From Candidatus Thiothrix singaporensis (GTDB lineage Bacteria > Pseudomonadota > Gammaproteobacteria > Thiotrichales > Thiotrichaceae), in the NCBI GenBank assembly GCA_013693955.1, contig CP059265.1:4304176-4310097 (forward strand): a stretch of 5,922 bases of DNA, given 5' to 3'. A program made the translations under genes and the position numbers. Of this stretch, positions 1 to 5,922 are shown in pieces. Positions within the stretch are counted from its first letter, which is position 1. Every line of letters starts with the position of its first letter. Under the pieces are notes generated by a model. It saw nothing but the letters and a program-made list of their open reading frames with translations, did not search any database and was not told where the DNA came from.

Positions 1-2
1 AA

Positions 3-421
3 AAAAGCACAACAGGCCATGCCAGCGAACCTTTACCAACGCTTCCGGCATCCGACCTTTCCCAGCTTGGCGACAGCCTGATTACAGAACCGGCTCCGCC
101 CAGTTTGCGTGACACGTTGGGTGATGAAATTTTCGAAATTTTCTGCGAAGAAGTTACCGATATTAGCCAAAATCTGGAGATACTGTATCCGCAATGGGAC
201 AGCAAGCGGGAAAACCGCAATCTCCTGGCGGAAATTCGCCGTGCTTTTCATACCCTAAAAGGCAGCGGGCGTATGGCTGGGGCTTTTGCCCTGGGTGATT
301 TTGGCTGGGTGCATGAGGACTTGCTCAATCAATTGTTAGTCGGAGGCTTGCCCGCCAACGATCGGGTTTCTGGGCAAATTGGCAAGGCGGTGGCGGAATT
401 GCGGGAGCGGTTGCAGTTTTT
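3..421 (+). CDS. chpA fragment 1: Hpt phosphotransfer domain (Hpt-1)
   Basis: This is the first piece of the kinase, open at the window edge, with no start codon of its own that needs to be used. After a Pro-rich linker (to about 104) it encodes a four-helix Hpt domain. The signature is AFHTLKGSGRMAGA, with the phospho-accepting His codon at 249-251 followed by the TLKG motif. HTLKGSGRM is typical of Hpt domains in ChpA proteins. The frame as given runs on to a TGA at 459-461, but the last part (about 422-461) is out of register: shifting frame after the T-run at 417-421 gives [20 protein letters not shown], a natural end to the domain. One T is probably missing from that run. Confidence 0.85.
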
Positions 422-720
422 CTTGCATACCAGCAGAAAGATGGACGTGTTGAACGCCTGATTGCTGAAGCAGAAGCGGTGATTGCATCTGCTGGAGTGA
501 TGGATGCAGGTGTTGCAGAGCCTGAGCCGGACGTGCTGGACTTCTCCATGGAGCCGCTGCCTTCTGATTATCCGGCGCAAAGCGATGAGCTTGCGTTGGA
601 AATCCCGGAAATTGCTGCCTCACATCCGGTGGAGGAAGAAAGCATCGCATTTCCGCTTCTGGATATGCCGGATTCACCGGTGTTGTCTGCTGTTGATGAG
701 GGCAATAGCGTACACTCCCT
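419..720 (+). CDS. chpA fragment 2: acidic interdomain linker
   Basis: Read in frame 2 this stretch continues directly from Hpt-1 and encodes a low-complexity, Glu/Asp/Pro/Ala-rich linker with no recognisable fold. It contains short hydrophobic patches in an acidic background, such as [10 protein letters not shown] and [10 protein letters not shown]. These resemble degenerate versions of the FDF-containing repeats that follow. An open frame continues to 946 but becomes Arg/Lys-rich and unlike its surroundings after about 720. The acidic composition resumes in frame 1 from about 721, so one C is probably missing from the run at 717-719 or at 723-725. Confidence 0.7.
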
Positions 721-1421
<701 letters not shown>

Positions 1422-1569
1422 CTGGCGGATATTAGCCATGAGGCGGAAAATCTGCTCTGTGGGTTGGCTGGAGCCAAGCAGTCAGTCAGTCCCGGCGATG
1501 TTGAGCGTTTACAGCAGGCGGTTGATCAACTGAACACCTTGGCGGATGGTTACCAGCAGCATGCTGGCC
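1422..1569 (+). CDS. chpA fragment 4: C-terminal helices of Hpt-2
   Basis: Frame 3 reads [20 protein letters not shown] and then a helical stretch with [20 protein letters not shown]. This completes the second Hpt domain whose active His is at 1381-1383. The frame meets a TGA at 1584-1586. Moving to frame 2 at about 1568 gives [16 protein letters not shown], a typical Ala/Pro interdomain linker, so one base (probably C in the CC at 1568-1569) appears to be missing. The fragment has no plausible start of its own and makes sense only as part of the kinase. Confidence 0.75.
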
Positions 1570-1828
1570 TGTTTCCGCCGCTGTGACGCCTGCGGTTGCG
1601 GAACCCCCAACGGTTCACGCGCTGCCACAGGACGCCGATAACGCTGCTACAGGCACGGAAGTTCCCGTTTCAATCACGGATATTTGGGCTCGGCAGCGTG
1701 CTGAACATGCCGAATCCGGCAGTATGCTGGAACGGTTGCTGATAGAACAGGCGGAAAGCCTGCCGGATCTTTCCGTGCTGGATAGCGCTGCCCGCCCGGC
1801 GGCGTTGGCTGCTGATCTGGAGGCGGGG
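1568..1828 (+). CDS. chpA fragment 5: linker between Hpt-2 and the kinase core
   Basis: Frame 2 encodes an Ala/Pro/Glu-rich linker followed by a short helical segment (DIWARQRAEHAESGSMLERL) and more linker. I see no known domain; it fills the expected place between the last Hpt domain and the dimerisation region. The frame runs to a TGA at about 1898-1900 but loses register at the G-run 1825-1828. After that run, frame 1 gives GESVNSNSQGNHETIRLPAV, leading into the conserved RLPA.FVDGLID segment. One G is probably missing. Confidence 0.65.
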
Positions 1829-2393
1829 AATCCGTCAATTCCAACAGTCAAGGCAATCATGAAACTATCCGCCTGCCAGCTGTTTTTGTGGATGGCCTGA
1901 TTGACCGGGCTGTTGAACTCAATGTGCAGCAGGTGCGGATGTCTGAACATTTCAGCGGCATGAGCATGGATGTGGATGAGCTGGTGCGCACCGTTGCCCG
2001 TCTACGCCAACAAATTCGTGCGCTGGAAGTTGAGAGTGAAGCCCAGATTCATGATGGGCGCAGCAAACGGGCGGCTGGGCGAGCCATTGAGGATGGTTTT
2101 GACCCCTTGAAATGCACCAATACGCCGAAATTCAGCGAATTTCCCGTTCACTGGCGGAAAGTTTGAATGATTTGGTGAATCTGGAGGCCGACTTGGCCAC
2201 CCAAGTGCGCAAAGGCGAGCAATTGCTGCAAGTGGACATGCGCACCACCCGCAAATTACAACAGGAATTGCTCAACACCCGTTTGGTGGCGGTAACGATG
2301 TTGGTGCCACGGTTACGGCGCCTGACCCGGCAGGTGGCGGGCGAGTTGGGTAAGGAGGCGTCTCTGGAGGTTCAGGGCGAGGATTGCGAGCTG
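1829..2393 (+). CDS. chpA fragments 6 and 7: helical dimerisation region of the kinase
   Basis: Frame 1 (to about 2107) and then frame 3 (from 2109) encode a long, largely helical stretch: FVDGLIDRAVELNVQQVRMS, then VARLRQQIRALEVESEAQIH, then FDPLEMHQYAEIQRISRSLA after repair, then LLNTRLVAVTMLVPRLRRLT. This matches the order of conserved segments between the last Hpt and the ATPase in ChpA-type kinases, equivalent to the CheA dimerisation helices. The internal break is at 2109, where TTGAAATG reads as TTGGAAATG with one extra G and restores the family-typical FDPLEM. A second break at 2393 is repaired by one G (CTGGAC), giving CELDRNLLQHM and joining the ATPase domain. Confidence 0.78.
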
Positions 2394-3214
2394 ACCGCAA
2401 TCTGCTGCAACATATGACAGCCCCACTGGAGCATTTGATCCGCAATTCCCTTGCCCATGGCATTGAAACGCCTGAACAGCGTACACAACAAGGCAAATCA
2501 CGGGCTGGCAGGATTATCCTGAGCGTGAGCCGGGATGAGTCCGAAATCGTATTCCGCTTCCGTGATGATGGGCGCGGTCTTGACCGGCAGCGTTTGCATG
2601 AACGCGCCGTCGCCATGGGGCTGATCAGTTCGGATCAAACGCTGCCCGAGGCGGAATTGGATCGCTTGATCCTGCGCCCAGGATTTTCCACTGCTCCAAC
2701 GGTCGATCAGATTGCCGGGCGTGGTATCGGCATGGATGTGGTGCATTCGGAGCTGAAAGCGTTGGGTGGAAGCTTGCAGATTGAATCCAGGCCGAATGAA
2801 GGCGTGGAGTTCATCATGCGCCTGCCGTTTACGCTGGTTGTCAATCCGGTGTTGCTGGCGGAATTGCAAGGTCAGGTGTACGCCTTGCCAATTGCCGGTG
2901 TGCAGGGGTTGGCGCGCCTGACCGGGCAGCAAATTCAGGAAGCTTTGCAGGCGGAAGGCCGAGCGTGGAGTTTGCGCCAGCATTACCTGTTGCGCCAACT
3001 GGCGGACTGGCTGGGAGCCTCAAGAGGGGAACAACTTTTCCAAGCGGAGGAGCGTTTTCCGGTCGTATTCGTCCTGACGCAAGGGCAGGCGGTCGCTTGG
3101 GTGATTGACCGCATCCGGGGTAGGCGGGAAGTTGTGTTGCAGCCGTTGGGAAGTTTGTTCAAGAACTGCCGGTTGTATTCAGCGGCAACGGTTGCGCCTG
3201 ATGGCAGCGTCTTT
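2394..3214 (+). CDS. chpA fragment 8: HATPase catalytic domain and CheW-like regulatory domain
   Basis: This is the catalytic core of the kinase, in frame 2. The N-box is HLIRNSLAHGIE (Asn codon 2444-2446), the G1 box is DDGRGLD (from 2564) and the G2 box is GRGIGMDVV (from 2717). It is followed by GGSLQIESRPNEGVEFIMRL, the usual end of a CheA-family ATPase. From about 2840 a CheW-like (P5) domain begins, VVNPVLLAELQGQVYALPIA, which in this family binds the adaptor and receptor. All ATP-binding boxes look functional. The frame stays open to 3361, but after the T-run at 3212-3215 it becomes Arg/Trp-rich. Adding one T gives GSVFLVPDMAELAQL and links to the receiver domain in frame 1. Confidence 0.88.
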
Positions 3215-3723
3215 TGGTGCCGGATATGGCCGAGCTGGCGCAGTTGGCCTCTGCCGGACGGGGAGAGGCGAAAGATGCGGTGGCGGCGGAGGCAGGGTCA
3301 GAGACGCCCGCCGCGCCGCGCGTGCTGGTGGTGGATGATTCGATCACGGTGCGGCGGGTGACGGAGAAATTCCTCAATAGCCGAGAATATCACGTCATGG
3401 CGGCGAAAGATGGCATGGAGGCGCTGGAGCGGATGGATGAGTTCCAGCCGGATGTGGTCTTGCTGGATATTGAAATGCCACGTATGGATGGCTTTGAATT
3501 GCTTGGGCATTTGCGGCGCGACCCGCAGTGGGCGCAATTGCCGGTGATCATGATCAGTTCCCGCACCGCCCATAAGCACCGTGAGCATGCCGGGTCATTG
3601 GGTGCCACCGGCTTCCTTGGCAAGCCCTACCAAAACGAAGTGCTGCTGGGTGCCATCCAGGAAGTGCTGGCGACCGGCCATGAACCCGATAATTCACATG
3701 TGTGGGAGGATGTGACCGCATGA
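3214..3723 (+). CDS. chpA fragment 9: C-terminal receiver (REC) domain
   Basis: Frame 1 begins with the end of the CheW-like domain and an Ala/Glu-rich linker. From about 3319 it carries a complete receiver domain. RVLVVDDSITVRR supplies the acidic pair (Asp codons at 3334 and 3337). VVLLDIEMPRMDG carries the phospho-accepting Asp (3466-3468). VIMISSR gives the conserved Ser (3556) and FLGKPY the conserved Lys (3622). The domain should therefore be phosphorylatable. A fused C-terminal REC is standard in ChpA/PilL-type hybrid kinases and may act as a phosphate sink or output. Read alone it could be mistaken for a free response regulator, but the lack of a good start and the upstream continuity show it is the tail of the kinase. 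Its TGA overlaps the next gene's ATG. Confidence 0.9.
   Translation: MVPDMAELAQLASAGRGEAKDAVAAEAGSETPAAPRVLVVDDSITVRRVTEKFLNSREYHVMAAKDGMEALERMDEFQPDVVLLDIEMPRMDGFELLGHLRRDPQWAQLPVIMISSRTAHKHREHAGSLGATGFLGKPYQNEVLLGAIQEVLATGHEPDNSHVWEDVTA
3703..3709 (+). promoter_or_regulatory. Ribosome binding site of the chpC-like gene
   Basis: GGGAGGA lies inside the last codons of the kinase gene, about 10 nt before the ATG at 3720. It is the best Shine-Dalgarno match near this start and fixes the choice of ATG 3720 over the in-frame GTG at 3702. Confidence 0.75.
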
Positions 3724-4217
3724 AACCCCGTTATGAACCCGCCATCAAATGCCTGATTGTCCGGCTGCATAAAGGTAGCGTGATCCTGCCCCTCAATTTG
3801 ATGGCGGAACTGGTGGCCGGGAGCGAGTTGGCTGCATCCATGCACCCTGGGGTGGAGGGTTGGCTCCACTGGCGTAACCGGCAGATTCCGGTGGTGTCGC
3901 TGGAATCCCTGTGCATGGAGGAGGATGCTGGCGAGTCGGATGAAGGCAAGTGCCTGATCCTGCATACGGTGTCAGCTGTGCCTGGACTGCCGTTTGTGGC
4001 CTTGCGGGTGCAGGGTGGCCTGAATACGCTGGAGATTTTGCCCGACACCTTGCGTGATGACCATGGCGGGAATGTGCAGCGTTGCCCGTACGTTGCCCGT
4101 CAGGTGCGGGCTTCACACCTGTTGTGCTTTATTCCAGACCTGCCAGCAATTGAAGCGGCGGTGGCGGAAGTATTGCAGTTGACAGTGGAGCAACAGGAGC
4201 TGGCGATTTCAGAGTAA
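3720..4217 (+). CDS. chpC: CheW-like chemosensory adaptor, ChpC type
   Basis: A complete 165-residue protein that I place in the CheW-like adaptor family of pilus chemosensory clusters. Such adaptors couple receptors to the kinase in the cytoplasm. Supporting features are the single-domain length, the beta-rich pattern, and the segment HPGVEGWLHWRNRQIPVVSL, which matches the CheW-fold region typical of ChpC/PilI proteins. I prefer ChpC to PilI because it lies directly downstream of the kinase. The ATG at 3720 is chosen because it overlaps the kinase stop (ATGA, 3720-3723) and has a strong ribosome site, GGGAGGA at 3703-3709. A GTG at 3702 would bypass that site. Translation is likely coupled to the kinase. 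Unlike the kinase, this frame is unbroken. Confidence 0.82.
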   Translation: MKPRYEPAIKCLIVRLHKGSVILPLNLMAELVAGSELAASMHPGVEGWLHWRNRQIPVVSLESLCMEEDAGESDEGKCLILHTVSAVPGLPFVALRVQGGLNTLEILPDTLRDDHGGNVQRCPYVARQVRASHLLCFIPDLPAIEAAVAEVLQLTVEQQELAISE

Positions 4218-4697
4218 CACCAGTGCCAGCAGCACCATCAAAACAAAACTCATGGCGATGGCGGTGTGGACATGGTTGTGCGCAGACAGTTGATCCATAA
4301 AGACGCTTTTTTCCGCAATATTGCGCATCAGTTCCATCCGGGTCTGCACATTCAAGGTTTCGGGTTTCTCAAAATTGGCTTGACCCCCTTTCAAGTTGAT
4401 CAGCGGGATCAGCATGTTGATGTTGAGGTGCGCCTGGATGGCGTCTTGGGTGGGGCTGTCGTAATTGACCAGCCAAGGCGCTGCGTATTCAAAGGCTTCC
4501 TTGACGAAGTTTTCACGCATTTGCTGCTGGCTGGTTTTTAGGATTGAACGGTTGTTTTCAAGCGCTTTTTCCAGGTCTTCCAGCGGCATCATCGGCATGG
4601 GAGCGCTTGTGTGTACGTAATAATCCCTGCCGCGCACACTCACCTTGATGGTGCCTGCATAATTACCCGGAAGGACTGTTTCTTTCTTCTCGCCCAT
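4209..4697 (-). CDS. Hypothetical protein with a C-terminal membrane segment, downstream of apaH
   Basis: A 162-residue protein that I do not recognise. The N-terminal half is polar, starting MGEKKETVLPGNYAGTIKVS, and followed by likely helices with many Glu, Asn and Gln. The middle has a Pro/Asn-rich stretch. The last 19 or so residues (HTAIAMSFVLMVLLALVLL) are strongly hydrophobic and run to the stop codon, so it could be a tail-anchored inner-membrane protein with its bulk in the cytoplasm. There is no signal peptide. ATG 4697 is chosen; a TTG at 4712 is an alternative. It starts 35 bp inside the end of apaH in another frame, so the two are probably co-transcribed and translationally coupled. 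Only a weak ribosome site is visible. Its stop overlaps the end of the convergent chpC-like gene by 9 bp. The frame is intact and the composition resembles its neighbours. Confidence 0.75.
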   Translation of the reverse strand: MGEKKETVLPGNYAGTIKVSVRGRDYYVHTSAPMPMMPLEDLEKALENNRSILKTSQQQMRENFVKEAFEYAAPWLVNYDSPTQDAIQAHLNINMLIPLINLKGGQANFEKPETLNVQTRMELMRNIAEKSVFMDQLSAHNHVHTAIAMSFVLMVLLALVLL

Positions 4698-5526
4698 AGT
4701 CGTCACATTCAATACAGATCAGTTGTTGGTTGTTGTTGCTATCGATTCTGATGGCGCTGAGCTGGCTGCCCCATACACAGCCAGTATCCAGCGCAATGAC
4801 TTGATTTGTATGATAATAGCCCAATGTGCACCAATGTCCAAATAGGGTGGTCAAACTTAAATCACATCGGGTTGGATATTGGAACCATGGAATAAGTTCC
4901 CCGGATACGATTGCAGGATTTTTGTCCGTGGCGGGATCGCCTTTGGCCTGGAAATCCAGGCTGCCATCCGCACGGCAATAACGCATCCGGGTGAAGGCGT
5001 TGAGGATATAACGGTGGCGGTCATGCTTTGGAAGGCCAGGGCTCCAACGATCCGGCTGGTCGCCGTAAACTTTACTGAGCCAGTCGGCAACTGTGGGGCT
5101 ACGGAGTTCCTGTTCGACTTCGCGGGCGCAGGTTTGCGCTGTCGCCAGATCCCATTGGGGAGGAATGCCTGCATGACTGAGCGCATAGCCGAGGGCTTTG
5201 TCAACATGCAGCACAGGCCGCTGACTTAGCCATTGGATCAGTTCCGGGTAGTCCGACGCATCCAACAGGGTGCGGAGGCTTTTGTGCGGTTTGCGCAGGC
5301 CGTGGAAGACGGCGAGCAGGCTGATGTCATGATTGCCCAGTACGCAGATGGCGGCGTCGCGCAGGGATCGCACGAAACGCAATGTCTCCAGTGATTGTCT
5401 GCCGCGGTTGACCAGATCGCCTGTCAGCCAGAGTGTGTCCTTGAACGGGTCGAAATGGAGCTTGTCCAGCAGGCGCATAAAGGGATCATAACAGCCTTGT
5501 AAATCGCCAATTGCGTAAATCGCCAT
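4663..5526 (-). CDS. apaH: Bis(5'-nucleosyl)-tetraphosphatase, symmetrical (diadenosine tetraphosphatase)
   Basis: ApaH hydrolyses Ap4A symmetrically to two ADP, and in related bacteria it also removes Np4 caps from RNA, acting in the cytoplasm. The 287-residue product has the metallophosphoesterase motifs in order: GDLQGCYD (residues 7-14), GDLVNRG (36-42), GNHD (64-67), SHAGIPPQWD (117-126) and FGHW (about 232-235), followed by ALDTGCVWG near the C-terminus. These supply the metal ligands and are diagnostic for ApaH, and the length is normal for the family. ATG 5526 is chosen over the GTG at 5538 because GGGAA lies just upstream at about 5532-5536 and MAIYAIGD matches typical ApaH N-termini. 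The C-terminus runs past the usual end with a polar tail overlapping the next gene. A terminator hairpin and a possible promoter lie directly upstream. Confidence 0.95.
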   Translation of the reverse strand: MAIYAIGDLQGCYDPFMRLLDKLHFDPFKDTLWLTGDLVNRGRQSLETLRFVRSLRDAAICVLGNHDISLLAVFHGLRKPHKSLRTLLDASDYPELIQWLSQRPVLHVDKALGYALSHAGIPPQWDLATAQTCAREVEQELRSPTVADWLSKVYGDQPDRWSPGLPKHDRHRYILNAFTRMRYCRADGSLDFQAKGDPATDKNPAIVSGELIPWFQYPTRCDLSLTTLFGHWCTLGYYHTNQVIALDTGCVWGSQLSAIRIDSNNNQQLICIECDDYGREERNSPSG

Positions 5527-5531
5527 AGTAG

Positions 5532-5536
5532 TTCCC
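5532..5536 (-). promoter_or_regulatory. Ribosome binding site of apaH
   Basis: On the minus strand GGGAA (within GTGGGAACTACTATG) precedes the ATG at 5526 by about 5 nt. It supports ATG 5526 rather than the upstream GTG at 5538, which overlaps this motif. Confidence 0.55.
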
Positions 5537-5542
5537 ACAATA

Positions 5543-5571
5543 ATAAAAAGGCACCATCAGGTGCCTGTCAA
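5543..5571 (-). promoter_or_regulatory. Candidate sigma-70 promoter for apaH with the terminator hairpin as its spacer
   Basis: On the minus strand a perfect -35 hexamer TTGACA occupies 5571-5566. A 17-bp spacer (5565-5549) leads to TTTTAT at 5548-5543, a 4/6 match to TATAAT; TATTAT three bases further on matches 5/6 but needs a 20-bp spacer. Initiation would fall near 5536, leaving a leader of only about 10 nt before the apaH ATG. The spacer coincides with the terminator stem-loop. The -35 is convincing, the -10 only fair, and the very short leader counts against it. Confidence 0.4.
5544..5566 (-). terminator. Intrinsic terminator of the SPOR-domain gene
   Basis: On the minus strand AGGCACC, a TGAT loop and GGTGCCT form a perfect 7-bp GC-rich stem (5566-5549), followed immediately by a T-rich run (TTTTT counting the last stem base, then ATTATT). 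It lies about 54 bp after the SPOR-domain stop and about 22 bp before the apaH start. On the plus strand an A-run precedes the stem and there is no T-run after it, so it is directional. Confidence 0.8.
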
Positions 5572-5619
5572 AGGATCAGTTCCATCAATCAGGCGGTCAT
5601 CACCCGCCGGAAGTAATGA

Positions 5620-5922
5620 TTACATACGCACGGCCATTGGGCTAATCCCCATTCCGGATAGGGTGTGCCGCCATTTTTGCAGCATATCCGGTGAGGAACT
5701 GGGGAGGCGCACCCGGAACCAGACTGCGCCATTAATGCTGGCCTGTTCGACGCGGGTGTTAAGGCCGTTCCGTTTCAGACGGTTCTGCATATCGGCGGCT
5801 TGCTGGGCGGTTTTGTAGGAGCCGATTTGGAAACCATTAAAGCCGGTTGGTACGGCTGTCGCCGCTGGTGGCGTTTCAGCTTTTTGCTGGTTTCCGTTAC
5901 GTTTTTTTGTCCTGATCTTTTT
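5620..5922 (-). CDS. SPOR-domain protein, C-terminal part (gene continues beyond the window)
   Basis: The last 100 residues of a larger protein, open at the right edge. A Lys/Arg-rich, low-complexity stretch and an Ala/Pro linker (residues 1-27 of the visible part) lead to a SPOR domain beginning FNGFQIGSYKTAQQAADMQN and including GLNTRVEQASINGAVWFRVR. It ends MAVRM followed by TAA. SPOR domains bind denuded peptidoglycan glycan strands, usually at the division septum, in proteins such as FtsN, DedD, DamX and RlpA. The basic linker before the domain fits a bitopic membrane protein of the FtsN/DedD kind, but the N-terminal anchor is outside the window, so no gene name is given. The gene ends at a strong intrinsic terminator before apaH. 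Confidence 0.85.
   Translation of the reverse strand, partial: KKIRTKKRNGNQQKAETPPAATAVPTGFNGFQIGSYKTAQQAADMQNRLKRNGLNTRVEQASINGAVWFRVRLPSSSPDMLQKWRHTLSGMGISPMAVRM

Noticed and set aside
4176..4205. TTGACA on the plus strand near the end of the chpC-like gene as a promoter
   Set aside because: No -10-like hexamer lies at 16-18 bp spacing and no plus-strand gene follows.
4879..5229. Plus-strand open frame of 116 codons inside apaH
   Set aside because: It lies wholly antisense to the well-conserved apaH frame and shows no domain.
5592..5610. Second hairpin (GGCGG / CCGCC) after the SPOR-domain stop
   Set aside because: The stem is only 5 bp with no T-run after it on the minus strand, so it is too weak to call a terminator beside the clear one at 5549-5566.

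Overview
The window looks like a chromosomal segment of a gammaproteobacterium with type IV pili. The basis is a Chp-type (pilus-linked) chemosensory kinase, a ChpC/CheW-like adaptor and an ApaH-type diadenosine tetraphosphatase. Base composition is moderately GC-rich. The sulphur-oxidising Thiotrichales are a possible home, but that is only an impression.

Plus strand, 1-4217: positions 3-3723 hold the C-terminal part of one very large hybrid CheA-type kinase (ChpA family), open at the left edge. In order it contains an Hpt domain, an acidic linker with two 63-bp tandem repeats, an extraordinary (Glu-Pro)43 spacer encoded by 43 perfect copies of GAGCCA, a second Hpt domain, a linker, a dimerisation/helical region, a HATPase domain, a CheW-like domain and a C-terminal receiver (REC) domain. 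As given, the gene is cut into nine reading-frame pieces by eight apparent single-base deletions. All shift in the same direction and most fall in short homopolymers. Restoring one base at each gives a continuous fragment of 1242 residues with every catalytic motif intact, so I read them as base-call or assembly errors rather than real decay. A ChpC/CheW-like adaptor gene follows with an ATGA start/stop overlap.

Minus strand, 5922-4209: the 3' end of a SPOR-domain (peptidoglycan-binding) protein gene is followed by an intrinsic terminator, then apaH, then a small gene for an unrecognised protein with a C-terminal membrane segment. That last gene overlaps the end of apaH by 35 bp, and its stop lies 9 bp inside the end of the convergent chpC-like gene. 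The terminator hairpin sits between a perfect TTGACA -35 element and an AT-rich -10-like stretch just upstream of apaH, so the same short stretch may end one transcript and start another.

Functionally the left side is a signalling module: Hpt phosphotransfer, kinase, adaptor and response regulator controlling pilus-based motility or surface responses. The right side is housekeeping: nucleotide turnover and cell-wall binding. I see no RNA genes, insertion sequences, CRISPR arrays or origins. The main novelty is the long, perfectly homogeneous Glu-Pro repeat in the kinase.
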